Of a stretch of 49,913 bases of DNA, positions 16,363 to 24,367 are shown piece by piece. The stretch lies in the NCBI GenBank assembly GCA_009926305.1, contig RFPC01000009.1:1-49913 (forward strand). The letters are read 5' to 3'. The stretch's first letter is position 1; each line of letters opens with the position of its first letter. Under the pieces are notes generated by a model. That model ran no database searches, was not told the origin of the DNA, and was given only the letters and a program-made list of their open reading frames with translations. This DNA is from a bacterium (lineage in GTDB: Bacteria > Bdellovibrionota_C > UBA2361 > RFPC01). The position numbers and the translations under genes are program-made.

Positions 16363-16839
16363 ATGAAACGGTTACATCTTCATATCACGGTAGAGAACTT
16401 AGAGGCTTCAATTCGCTTCTATACAGCGATGCTCGGGATAGGTCCCACAAAACAAAAGCCCGACTACGCAAAATGGATGATTGAGGATCCGAGAATGAAC
16501 CTCGCAATTTCAACGAGAGGAGAAAGATCTGGTCTCGATCATCTTGGACTTCAAGTTGACTCCTTGGACGAGCTAGAGACTCTGAGAAAACAGATGAAAA
16601 GTGCAGACCTCTCGCTATTCGATGAGGGAGAAACGACATGCTGCTATGCGAATTCGGATAAATCATGGGTCAAAGATCCTGATGGAATTCCGTGGGAGGC
16701 CTATCACACGATGGAAGATGCTCAGATTTTTTCGCGGAACTCACTATCAGCTGATGCCTCGAACGAAGAAAACTCCTGCTGTTCCCCATCTCTCATGTCG
16801 ATTGGCGCCTCTGGTGGATGTGATAGCACAAAAAAATAA
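16363..16839 (+). CDS. arsI: ArsI/CadI-family glyoxalase-fold protein, probable C-As lyase
   Basis: ArsI cleaves the carbon-arsenic bond of trivalent organoarsenicals using Fe(II). The vicinal oxygen chelate fold is visible, with likely metal ligands His5 or His7, His60 (GLDHLGLQV) and Glu112 (PWEAYH). The diagnostic feature is TTCCYANSDKSWVKDPDG, where Cys93-Cys94 form the arsenic-binding pair. A second Cys pair (ENSCCSPS) near the C-terminus is also common in the family. CadI, a cadmium-induced relative, is the alternative name. arsC starts eight bases downstream. A short inverted repeat (GAGAAT, 11-base gap, ATTCTC) lies just upstream of the gene. Confidence 0.88.
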   Translation: MKRLHLHITVENLEASIRFYTAMLGIGPTKQKPDYAKWMIEDPRMNLAISTRGERSGLDHLGLQVDSLDELETLRKQMKSADLSLFDEGETTCCYANSDKSWVKDPDGIPWEAYHTMEDAQIFSRNSLSADASNEENSCCSPSLMSIGASGGCDSTKK

Positions 16840-16847
16840 GCGGATTC

Positions 16848-17321
16848 ATGAAAAACATTCTAATCCTCTGCACTGGAAATTCGTGCCGAAGCATCATGGC
16901 TGAGGCTATTTTTCATCATCTCGCAGGAAGTCGATTCTCAGTATACAGTGCGGGCAGCCAACCGACGGGGGCTGTTCATCCAGTTGCTATAAAAACCCTG
17001 GAAAAGAACGGCATAGCTGCATCACATTACAAGAGCCAGTCTTGGGATGACTTTCAAGAAATTCCCATCGAGCTTGTTATTACCGTCTGTGACAACGCGG
17101 CCTCAACACCCTGCCCAGTTTTCCTCGGCTCACAAATGAAAGCTCACTGGGGTGTTTCAGACCCAGCACTCGCGCAAGGAACAGAGGAAGAGGTTCAGTC
17201 AGTATTCGATGATGTTTTTCATTCTCTTGAAAGACGAATTACGCTTTTTCTTGAACTCCCCATCGAGCAACTGTCTCGCAAAGAGCTTGAAATAGAGTTA
17301 AACGCAATAGGAAAGCTCTAG
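16848..17321 (+). CDS. arsC: Arsenate reductase, thioredoxin-coupled type
   Basis: The enzyme reduces arsenate to arsenite through the low-molecular-weight phosphatase fold. The P-loop CTGNSCRS supplies nucleophile Cys8 and Arg14. Cys81 and Cys89 (in TVCDNAASTPCPVF) are at the spacing of the second and third redox Cys of S. aureus ArsC, so electrons should come from thioredoxin. SDPALAQG holds the general-acid Asp. The length, 157 residues, is normal with a short C-terminal helix. It is co-transcribed with arsI. No arsR regulator or arsenite efflux gene is adjacent. Confidence 0.92.
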   Translation: MKNILILCTGNSCRSIMAEAIFHHLAGSRFSVYSAGSQPTGAVHPVAIKTLEKNGIAASHYKSQSWDDFQEIPIELVITVCDNAASTPCPVFLGSQMKAHWGVSDPALAQGTEEEVQSVFDDVFHSLERRITLFLELPIEQLSRKELEIELNAIGKL

Positions 17322-17378
17322 GCGGCGAGCAAGGAAGAGACGAGGAGAGAACTCTTTGTGGCAGAAGTCATGGATGCC

Positions 17379-18131
17379 CTACTTCGACAACCGCTTTCTT
17401 AATCGCTGGAGACCTTCTTTACATATCTGACACGCACGAGTTTCAGTAACCCCTAAAGATTCACCAATCGTTTTGAAAGTCTCATCCCCTACAAAGCGAT
17501 GCTCCAAGACAACTTGGTGCCGGTGGGGAAGGTCTCGAATCATAAACTGAAAGCTATCAAGCTCCTCCTGGACTTCTATACTTTCCTCATAAGCAATGCC
17601 CTCAGTTTCGCCTGAGAGAGAAGAAGGTCGCACAACCCTCCATTTCTGAATTGCGTCCTGCGCTTTTTTCGGTTCGAGTTGGCTTTTCTCAATAATACGG
17701 TCGTCATGCAGCGGTAGATGCCTCCCTGAGTCTTTCAAGTGCTCATCTTGGGCTTCCTCTAGTTTCTGATAATTTTTATAAACCGCCCTCCCTCTCTCTA
17801 CCCTGAGCGTATCAATAACTCTAAATTTCAGAGACTTGCCAAGGTATCCCTTCCAACTCCCTTGGTCTGAATCAAAGTTCCTATCAAGAAGTTCATATGC
17901 CTTTACTCGAAAGTCCTGCACCATATCATCCCATTCAGATGGGTTAAGAGAAATGTTTCTACAAAACTGGTCTGCCTGCTTTTCGGCAAAAGGGAGCACC
18001 TGCTCTCGGTAGAATGTCTCGCGGCAATCTGACGTTTCTGAGGAAGGAGAGGATGGACGTTTTGGTAGCTTGACTTGTGAGAAATCCATTTCGGTCGATG
18101 GTTCTCTATTATAACTCGGCATATTCTTCAT
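17379..18131 (-). CDS. Sigma-70 family RNA polymerase sigma factor (FliA/group 3-like)
   Basis: A 250-residue sigma factor. After a 35-residue low-complexity head, region 2 runs from about 42 to 115: QVLPFAEKQADQFCR, EWDDMVQDFRVKAYELL and KSLKFRVIDTLRVERGR. The last part resembles the FliA-type RIIDALR segment. Region 3 is replaced by a charged linker. Region 4 is intact: LPHRHQVVLEHRFVGDETFK, then TIGESLGVTETRACQICKEG. It lacks region 1.1, so it is alternative, either divergent group 3 or ECF-like. It converges with arsC. Its regulon is unknown; an orphan fliS nearby is not enough to call it a flagellar factor. Confidence 0.8.
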   Translation of the reverse strand: MKNMPSYNREPSTEMDFSQVKLPKRPSSPSSETSDCRETFYREQVLPFAEKQADQFCRNISLNPSEWDDMVQDFRVKAYELLDRNFDSDQGSWKGYLGKSLKFRVIDTLRVERGRAVYKNYQKLEEAQDEHLKDSGRHLPLHDDRIIEKSQLEPKKAQDAIQKWRVVRPSSLSGETEGIAYEESIEVQEELDSFQFMIRDLPHRHQVVLEHRFVGDETFKTIGESLGVTETRACQICKEGLQRLRKRLSK

Positions 18132-18526
18132 TCTTATCAGTTAACTCCTCTCGAGGGTACGGCACGATATCATCTCTTAAAATTGAACTAAATGAGTTCG
18201 GCCTAGTTTTAGAGAAAATTGAAAATTCGAATCTTTAAGCAAAATAGATACTTAACAGGCGACCCCCCCTTCTTTCATTTTATTGCCTGAAATACGACAC
18301 GTGCTTTGCGTCCCCAGCCCATCACGCATACTCCGTATCGAACTGAAGCGCCCTGGCCTTGTTCACCGTATTCTTAACCCGTAACAGCCCTGATCTCCTA
18401 CGTAGATGAGGAGAGGTAAGAGCGCTTTGTGCTATCTGATTCAGGTCATTTGCTCAGTGAGATGAGAAAATGACTACAGGCTACGAGGATGCAAGACAAC
18501 TCGATCAGAACAACCTTAGAAGAGAA
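18132..18526. other. Spacer between glutathione peroxidase and sigma factor genes
   Basis: This 395-base stretch contains no credible gene. It must hold the promoter of the sigma gene at 18131 and the 3' end of the glutathione peroxidase transcript. The only clear structure is the 12-base inverted repeat at 18445-18474. Confidence 0.45.
18445..18474 (-). terminator. Hairpin downstream of glutathione peroxidase gene
   Basis: The arms GTCATTTGCTCA and TGAGAAAATGAC pair at 11 of 12 positions with a 6-base loop. It lies 53 bases past the stop codon at 18527 on the minus strand. There is no U-tract, so it may be a stabilising 3' hairpin rather than a classic terminator. Confidence 0.4.
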
Positions 18527-19114
18527 TCACCCTGAAGACTTCAAAGCCGCTTCGATACTCTCAATCACGGTCCTTGATTCAGGCTCTGCTCGAGATGGGA
18601 AACGAGCCAAAACGATACCCTCACCTGAGACAAGAAACTTCTCGAAGTTCCATCCAACCTCTCGAATCGGATTCGTAGAGTGGGTAAGAAAGGTGTAAAG
18701 CTCGCTCTTCTCACTCCCCCTTACGACAGACTTTGCGAACAGAGGAAAGGTGACCTGGTAGCTCCTGCTGCAGAATGCCTTTATCTCCTCATTTGTCCCA
18801 GGCTCCTGCTCTCCGAAATCATTACTTGGAAAACCAAGAACAACAAATCCAGTCGGTGAATACTTTTCATAGACCCTTTGGAGTCCCGCAAGTTGCGAAG
18901 TATAACCACATCGAGAAGCCGTATTCACTACCAGTGCCACATGACCTTGGTAATTACTGAGGGGAACCAGATTGCCATCGATATCCGTGACCGTAATCTG
19001 ATGAAAGGCTCTCTCTTGTGCACCTCCGAGGCAGGGAAAGAAAAACAGCGATCCAAAGAGGAGCAAGATGATCACTTGCCAAGAACGTTGACAGAAGACT
19101 CGTTTTCTATTCAT
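18527..19114 (-). CDS. Secreted glutathione peroxidase-family protein
   Basis: The protein reduces hydrogen peroxide or lipid peroxides. Residues 1-32 form a signal peptide with a long hydrophobic core. The peroxidatic residue is Cys69 in VVNTASRCGYTSQ, so it is a cysteine, not selenocysteine, enzyme. GFPSNDFGEQEPG supplies the Gln, but with Ser in the place where many homologues have Cys. VGWNFEKFLV supplies the Trp and Asn of the tetrad. Like most bacterial enzymes of this class it is more likely thioredoxin- than glutathione-dependent. Export to the periplasm is unusual. It is transcribed divergently from the M48-like gene. Confidence 0.88.
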   Translation of the reverse strand: MNRKRVFCQRSWQVIILLLFGSLFFFPCLGGAQERAFHQITVTDIDGNLVPLSNYQGHVALVVNTASRCGYTSQLAGLQRVYEKYSPTGFVVLGFPSNDFGEQEPGTNEEIKAFCSRSYQVTFPLFAKSVVRGSEKSELYTFLTHSTNPIREVGWNFEKFLVSGEGIVLARFPSRAEPESRTVIESIEAALKSSG

Positions 19115-19325
19115 CGCAGGGTTCTATTTATCACAGGGTTCGATTCATCCAAGGCAACCCTCGTTAGTTGAAAACAATGGCATATCCTTACGATGAAGCG
19201 ACCTAAGGCACTATATAATACCCTATTTCAACACGTTACCCCTCTTTCGGATCTTCTCTGAAAGTATCGGAGGTCTCTCGCGACTATCAAGCTGTCAGCA
19301 TGGAAATCGAAAGGAGGCGAAAACC

Positions 19326-20540
19326 ATGAAAACTGCAGTTGCACACGACACGAACCATGCCGGTACCCCCAACCTCATATCCGCCAATCACACGTCCACT
19401 GAGACCGAAGGGTTAACCTACGCTCGAGCCCGTCTCCTTATTGGTATTACCTGCGTCGGGTGGATGGTAGTGGCTAGCTGCCTCGCGCTCATCACTGGAC
19501 TTCCATTCATGACGCTTTCAGGCGTAGGTGCCTCCGTAGAGAGGGTGTTCGTTGAACTTTTTCTCTTTTTCGGCGTTGTAAGCTTCTTCCTCTTTCCCTT
19601 CGAATTTGCTGGTGGCTATCTTCTTCCTCTCGCTTATCGCAGAGTACCATCCGATTTGATTCAATTTCTCAAAAGACTCGGAAGAGCAAGCCTCTTCCAT
19701 GTCCTGCTCTACGCATTGTTCGGCACTTCCATTATCGTAACTGCGAGAGCTGTTGGTCCTTTAGGAGCTTTCGTACTCTTTCCTGTCTTCGGATTCTTAC
19801 AGCTCGCTCTTCAGGGAGCACTCTTTTCGCTTTTCACTCCCAGTCAGAAAAGAGGGTCCGCACAATCTCGACATGACTTTGTTCCCGTTGAATTCATAAG
19901 CGACCCGGGAGAATCATTTACTGGTGGGATTATCGGATTACCGGGGAATGAGAAAATTGTTATTCCAGAGCGATGGATTGCGACCCTGAGCGAGCAAGAG
20001 CTCAGTGTCATGATTGCTCGAAGGAGAATTGCGATTCTCTCGGGGGCTCGCATCAAAGGAATTATGGCAAGTATGCTCTGGATGATAGGGGGTATAGCAA
20101 TCAGCCTTGTTCCCCATGAAAGCTCACTGCTCACGGTCTCAGGCGTTGCCACTATGAGCCTGTGGTTTACTCTCTGGAGTTTCGTGGGACTCCTTCTCTT
20201 ACCGAGCCTGAGCCGAGCTGGAGTATATTTTGTAGACGACAAAAGCGCAGAGAGTGAGAAGCAGGACACTGCACTACAGACGGCCCTCGTGAAAGCTGAT
20301 CAGTTAGGAGATGCGGAGTATGAGCGGAGTCGAATGGTTGAATCCGTCTTTCATCCGATCCCGAGTCCGATACGGCGCATTCAAGCCTTGACTGGACAAG
20401 CGATGAGTCGTCGACTACCAACATGGAACGTCAATCGGCTCACGCTTTTCCTCTCATGGAGCGGTTTAAGCCTGCTTTCTCGCTCAGTACATTGCAACTG
20501 TGGAAGACCTCATCTCTGGATACTCCTGCCAGTCGATTAG
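19326..20540 (+). CDS. Membrane protein resembling an M48 peptidase without the zinc site
   Basis: A 404-residue inner-membrane protein with about six hydrophobic segments. Around residues 200-240, GIIGLPGNEKIVIPERWIATLSEQELSV mirrors M48 peptidases just before the zinc helix. Where these have AHExxH, however, the sequence reads MIARRRIAI, with neither His nor Glu. Further on, ERSRMVESVFHPIPSPIRRI resembles the M48 C-terminal region (ES.F..HPS...RI). The C-terminus LSRSVHCNCGRPHLWILLP looks conserved rather than frameshifted. The protein is therefore probably a non-catalytic relative, with a scaffolding or regulatory role. AAGGAGG lies eight bases before the ATG. I could not name a family. 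Confidence 0.65.
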   Translation: MKTAVAHDTNHAGTPNLISANHTSTETEGLTYARARLLIGITCVGWMVVASCLALITGLPFMTLSGVGASVERVFVELFLFFGVVSFFLFPFEFAGGYLLPLAYRRVPSDLIQFLKRLGRASLFHVLLYALFGTSIIVTARAVGPLGAFVLFPVFGFLQLALQGALFSLFTPSQKRGSAQSRHDFVPVEFISDPGESFTGGIIGLPGNEKIVIPERWIATLSEQELSVMIARRRIAILSGARIKGIMASMLWMIGGIAISLVPHESSLLTVSGVATMSLWFTLWSFVGLLLLPSLSRAGVYFVDDKSAESEKQDTALQTALVKADQLGDAEYERSRMVESVFHPIPSPIRRIQALTGQAMSRRLPTWNVNRLTLFLSWSGLSLLSRSVHCNCGRPHLWILLPVD

Positions 20541-20626
20541 AGAAAACTCTATAAGGCGGCGGTGAGAGCAGGCTACGCCAGTTATGATTGATTCTCTCCT
20601 CTCTTCTTTGCAATACTGCGCATATC

Positions 20627-21535
20627 ATGGCTGATACCACCGATAAAAAAAGCATTACAATTGTTGGAGCAGGGAATATGGGGAAAGCGCTCGCTGCTTC
20701 TCTCTTTTCTTCCTCGACTCGAGATATCCCTATTGAGCTGAATCTGATCGACCCAATGTTTAGAGCGGTTCCAGATGTTGGAGATCAATGTATCTCCTCC
20801 CTAAAAGACACACTAGCCGCTGCTGCTACCGATCCAGAAAGTACGATAGCCAGCTACTCTTCTGTCGAAGACTTTGTCACACACAACGTCAGTAACAAGT
20901 CTGATATAGTTGTCATCGCTGTCAAGCCGCAGCTTGCTGCAGAAGTTCTGCCTACTCTTTCCCCCATAACTGATAAAGAGAGTACGGTCATATCATTAAT
21001 GGCAGGTGTTGCCTGTGCTCGGATTGATCAACTCCTTCATGCGCCGAGATTAGCAATTATTAGAGCCATGCCGAATCTTGCAGTCCAGTATGGTGGTGGA
21101 ATAACGACCATCTTCTTCACGGGTGAGACGCCATCTAAAAGCGTACAAGAGGCTCGCTGGCTGCTTGGTCTCGGTGGGAGAATAATTGTAGCGTCTGAAG
21201 AAAGACTTGTTGATGCTGCAACTGCCATCTCTGGCTCTGGACCAGGATTTTTGTTTCACCTTCTCGAAGGCGCATTCCAAGAAATATGCGCTCTTGGATT
21301 TACGGCTGCTCAAGGCAAAGAGCTGATTCATGAAACATTAAAAGGCTCAGCTCTTCTCTATGAAAATGCAGAAATCTCGCTTCCTGAGCTTGAAGCACAG
21401 GTGACATCACCCCAAGGGACGACGGCTGCTGGAGTAGAGATACTGAAAAGAGACACTGCACAAGCTACTATCCAAGAATGTCTCAGACGAGCAATGCAGC
21501 GTAGCATCGAGCTTGGAAAAGAGCATAAGGATTAA
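20627..21535 (+). CDS. proC: Pyrroline-5-carboxylate reductase
   Basis: The enzyme carries out the last step of proline synthesis, reducing pyrroline-5-carboxylate with NAD(P)H. The Rossmann motif IVGAGNMGKALAAS opens the protein. Further matches are VVIAVKPQLAAEVLP, the IRAMPNLAVQYGGGITTI loop and the dimerisation region AISGSGPGFLFHLLEGAFQE. The C-terminal VTSPQGTTAAGVEIL is the ProC signature. The ATG at 20627 begins just before the nucleotide-binding strand, as expected; an in-frame TTG at 20588 would add 13 residues. The length of 302 residues is slightly above average. The receiver gene converges ten bases downstream. Confidence 0.93.
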   Translation: MADTTDKKSITIVGAGNMGKALAASLFSSSTRDIPIELNLIDPMFRAVPDVGDQCISSLKDTLAAAATDPESTIASYSSVEDFVTHNVSNKSDIVVIAVKPQLAAEVLPTLSPITDKESTVISLMAGVACARIDQLLHAPRLAIIRAMPNLAVQYGGGITTIFFTGETPSKSVQEARWLLGLGGRIIVASEERLVDAATAISGSGPGFLFHLLEGAFQEICALGFTAAQGKELIHETLKGSALLYENAEISLPELEAQVTSPQGTTAAGVEILKRDTAQATIQECLRRAMQRSIELGKEHKD

Positions 21536-21544
21536 CCGACACAA

Positions 21545-21943
21545 TTAATGTACATGTAATGTATCAGTCGATAGCTCGGCTAACCTCATCAATGTATTTT
21601 CTACCTCGTCTGGATCAGCCGTTTTTGCGATGTAATCTGCTGCTCCCCATTCACGCACAGTCACGTCTAACTCTGTAGAACACCCCTCACTCATCACGAC
21701 GATAGGTAAACTGCTGCAAGAAACCTCCTTCACGAACTCTAGAGTATTGATGCAAGAAAGATGTGCATCTACCATGACAACGTGTGCCCCGCCTGCCGCA
21801 ATCTGATGAACGGCTTCACTTGCTGTCGCCACATGAGTGACAAGAACCTCGTAATACTCATTCCAAATATCAGAGGAATCCTTCAATAGCTCTGAATACC
21901 CAGGACTATCATCAACTATTAATAGCCGTATCTGCTTTCGCAT
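21545..21943 (-). CDS. Single-domain response regulator (CheY-like receiver)
   Basis: A stand-alone receiver of 132 residues with no output domain. The acidic pair Asp11-Asp12 (LLIVDDSPGY), the phosphoacceptor Asp59 (VVMVDAHLS), the switch Ser in IVVMSEG and the Lys in YIAKTADPDE are all present. Such proteins act by binding a partner, as CheY or Spo0F do. It is read divergently from lexA and converges with proC. No histidine kinase lies beside it, so its input is unknown. Confidence 0.85.
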   Translation of the reverse strand: MRKQIRLLIVDDSPGYSELLKDSSDIWNEYYEVLVTHVATASEAVHQIAAGGAHVVMVDAHLSCINTLEFVKEVSCSSLPIVVMSEGCSTELDVTVREWGAADYIAKTADPDEVENTLMRLAELSTDTLHVH

Positions 21944-22108
21944 AGAAACTCAGGATGTCTAAAAATCGTTAGGGAACACACTGTTGCAACTATCGGACGT
22001 CTCTCGGGAAAGGTTTAGAGTAGAGCTGTACAAGTCCTCCCTGGGGCTAACCAATAGTCTTTGGTGAAATTATTTATGAAAACCCCTTGCGCTTCTAGTT
22101 ATTTTCGA

Positions 22109-22123
22109 TATACCAATAGTATA
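22109..22123. promoter_or_regulatory. Palindrome in the lexA promoter region, candidate SOS box
   Basis: TATAC and GTATA are inverted around the spacer CAATA. A possible -35 (TTGCGC, 22087-22092) and -10 (TATACC, 22109-22114) at 16-base spacing overlap it, as an autorepressor site would. A 9-base direct repeat TAGTTATTT (22096 and 22122) is also present. The same palindrome is not seen upstream of recA, so the assignment is weak. Confidence 0.3.
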
Positions 22124-22169
22124 GTTATTTGGGGTTCCAACAGGCTACCACACAGACCCACTACAACGT

Positions 22170-22943
22170 ATGAGAGCTGGGCATCTTGAGAGTGAATTTA
22201 TGAAGAATAGAAAGAATGCCACAAAACAGAGTCAGAGTGCCGTAAAAGCGAAATCAAGTGGCTCTAGGGCTGCTGAGGGCTCTAGGGCTGCTGAGGGCTC
22301 TAGGGCTGCTGAGGGCTCTAGTTCTGACACGTTCAAAAGCAGCACCCTTGCCCCTGTACAACGACAAACTCTTGAATTTCTGAGAAATTTTCTCGCCGAG
22401 AATGGATACGGTCCAACCCTCAAGGATATCGCCCACCACATAGGAGTCAAATCACTCTCTACTGCACACTTTCACCTGGAGCGATTGGAGAATAAGGGAT
22501 TCATCCGCCGAGGGGATGACGGCATGATTGAACTTATTGATATTTCTACTCCTCAACTCGCTCCGACCTCAGTTCCACTTGTCGGAACGATTGCAGCTGG
22601 GTTACCGATAGAAGCAATTGAAAATACAACGATGGTAGAAATTCCAGCCAGTATGATTGATAGCCGTGGAGAAGTTTACTGTTTGGAGGTAAGCGGTGAC
22701 TCAATGATCGATGCTCATATTTGTGACGGAGACTTAGTAGTTATCAAAAAACAAGAATATGCAGAGAATGGTCAGATAGTAGTTGCCTTACTAGAAGATG
22801 GTTCTGCAACACTTAAAACGTATCGACGGCTCAAGAGTGGAAAAGTAATGCTGATTCCAGCCAACGCGTCGATGAATCCAATGACGCTCGATGATGTTGC
22901 CGTACAGGGACGCCTGATCGGAGTGATTCGAGAACTTCACTAA
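22170..22943 (+). CDS. lexA: SOS repressor LexA with extended, repeat-containing N-terminus
   Basis: LexA represses DNA-damage genes and cleaves itself when stimulated by RecA filaments. The winged helix domain is at about residues 60-120 (VQRQTLEFLRNFLAENGYGP, then LKDIAHHIGVKSLSTAHFHL). The C-terminal S24 peptidase domain has the cleavage bond Ala143-Gly144 (GTIAAGLP), the nucleophile Ser178 (SGDSMIDAHI) and the general base Lys216 (SATLKTYRR), so autocleavage should work. Unlike typical LexA (about 200 residues), roughly 55 residues precede the helix domain. They include three tandem Gly-Ser-Arg-Ala-Ala-Glu units. An ATG at 22200 is an alternative start; neither ATG has a good ribosome site. 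recA follows downstream. Confidence 0.93.
   Translation: MRAGHLESEFMKNRKNATKQSQSAVKAKSSGSRAAEGSRAAEGSRAAEGSSSDTFKSSTLAPVQRQTLEFLRNFLAENGYGPTLKDIAHHIGVKSLSTAHFHLERLENKGFIRRGDDGMIELIDISTPQLAPTSVPLVGTIAAGLPIEAIENTTMVEIPASMIDSRGEVYCLEVSGDSMIDAHICDGDLVVIKKQEYAENGQIVVALLEDGSATLKTYRRLKSGKVMLIPANASMNPMTLDDVAVQGRLIGVIRELH
22260..22321 (+). repeat. In-frame 18-bp tandem repeats inside lexA
   Basis: The unit GGCTCTAGGGCTGCTGAG occurs three times perfectly (22260, 22278, 22296) followed by eight bases of a fourth. Each unit adds six residues (GSRAAE) to the LexA N-terminal tail, and the reading frame is kept. The identical copies point to recent slippage or recombination, so the copy number is probably variable between strains. 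Confidence 0.92.
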
Positions 22944-23110
22944 CATTAATCAGTTAGATTATCATCCACTGTAGGCTTATTACTCGTCATGACCCCAAGT
23001 ATCAAAAGGAAAGTGAAGGAACCATCCACAGCGTACACTGCGATTATTTAAAGATATCAAAGAGACGACTTCCATGAGCGGAGTCCTCTCACATCGAGAA
23101 GGAAAGTAAA

Positions 23111-24220
23111 ATGCCAAAAACAAACAATAACAACGACAAAGACAAGGGCCTTGAAGCAGCTCTGGGCCAACTGGAAAAAAAGTATGGTAAAGGCGCCATC
23201 ATGAACCTCGCAAGTGACGCCATCGAGGAGCTCGAGTCTATACCTACTGGGAGCCTCGGACTGGATATTGCTCTCGGTGCCGGCGGACTTCCAAAAGGTC
23301 GGATCTGTGAAGTCTATGGGCCAGAATCATCAGGGAAGACGACTCTCGCACTCCATCTCGCCGCCGAATGTCAACGGCAGGGAGGCACCGTTGTATTTAT
23401 AGACGCTGAACATGCCCTCGATGTCTCTTATGCTCGAAAACTAGGTGTCGATACAAGCAAGCTTTTAGTTAGCCAACCTGACTGCGGGGAACAGGCACTT
23501 GAAATCTGTGAAGCCCTTATTAGTTCAGGGTCTGTAGACCTCGTTGTAATCGATTCCGTAGCGGCTCTTGTGCCTAGAGCAGAGATAGATGGCGAAATGA
23601 CTGATCAGCAAATGGGTCTTCATGCCAGGCTTATGAGTAAAGGTCTCCGCAAACTTACTGGACTCACTGCCAAGTCCAATGCCACCATCCTCTTCATTAA
23701 TCAGATAAGAATGAAAATCGGTGTCATGTTTGGCTCACCAGAAACCACAACAGGAGGAAATGCCTTAAAGTTTTATTCCTCCGTTCGATTAGACATTCGA
23801 CGAATCGGCGCTATTAAAGATAACGCTGAAGTCACTGGAAACCGAACAAGAGTGAAGGTTGTAAAGAATAAGATTGCTCCACCATTTAGAGAAGCTGAAT
23901 TTGATATCATCTTCAATGAAGGTATTAGTCAAAATGGAGAGCTCCTTGATCTTGGTTCTCAACATGGCATCGTTGATAAAGCCGGAGCGTGGTACTCGTA
24001 TAAAGGAGAAAGGCTAGGTCAAGGAAGAGAAGGCGCAAAGCTTTTTCTAAAAGAAAATCCAGAGGTAGCAACAGAAATTCGCGGTTTGATTCTCAGCACT
24101 CTTGGAATCACTGGTGGCGCCGAAACTGAAGAGGTGGCAACTGAAGCGAATAGTGAATCGAAAAAAGAGAAGAAAGCACCAAAGCTTCAAGAGGTATCAA
24201 AGGCAGCAGCTTCGGCTTAA
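23111..24220 (+). CDS. recA: DNA recombinase RecA
   Basis: RecA forms filaments on single-stranded DNA, promotes strand exchange and stimulates LexA cleavage. The sequence is canonical: [18 protein letters not shown] at the N-terminus, Walker [25 protein letters not shown], Walker [15 protein letters not shown], then the L1 region with [20 protein letters not shown], and L2 with [28 protein letters not shown]. The C-terminal tail is acidic and Lys-rich, as usual, and ends at 369 residues. GAAGGAAAG precedes the ATG. It lies 167 bases after lexA, probably with its own promoter. A long hairpin follows. Confidence 0.98.
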   Translation: MPKTNNNNDKDKGLEAALGQLEKKYGKGAIMNLASDAIEELESIPTGSLGLDIALGAGGLPKGRICEVYGPESSGKTTLALHLAAECQRQGGTVVFIDAEHALDVSYARKLGVDTSKLLVSQPDCGEQALEICEALISSGSVDLVVIDSVAALVPRAEIDGEMTDQQMGLHARLMSKGLRKLTGLTAKSNATILFINQIRMKIGVMFGSPETTTGGNALKFYSSVRLDIRRIGAIKDNAEVTGNRTRVKVVKNKIAPPFREAEFDIIFNEGISQNGELLDLGSQHGIVDKAGAWYSYKGERLGQGREGAKLFLKENPEVATEIRGLILSTLGITGGAETEEVATEANSESKKEKKAPKLQEVSKAAASA

Positions 24221-24242
24221 GCTAAAGGAACTCTCATATCCA

Positions 24243-24297
24243 GAGAAGGCACCGCAGGGCATATTTTGAAAGAACCAACTCCCTGCAGTGCCTTCTC
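24243..24297. terminator. Long hairpin between convergent recA and aminotransferase genes
   Basis: Two 17-base arms (24243-24259 and 24281-24297) pair at 16 of 17 positions around a 21-base loop. The single mismatch is C-A on the plus strand and a U-G wobble on the minus strand. It lies 22 bases beyond the recA stop. No T-tract follows on either side. Confidence 0.6.
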
Positions 24298-24367
24298 CGC
24301 TAATAATTAAGCACCTTTCTCACGCACAGGAGTCAGCATGACTTTCGCTAACTGCATTCCCTGGCAG

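Noticed and set aside
19100-19160. tRNA-like GGGTTCGATTC motif
   Set aside because: No acceptor stem or anticodon arm can be formed around it. It is part of an imperfect 18-base duplication upstream of the glutathione peroxidase gene.
20460-20540. Frameshift at the C-terminus of the M48-like protein
   Set aside because: The ending LSRSVHCNCGRPHLW looks orderly in the annotated frame, and no alternative frame continues an M48 pattern.
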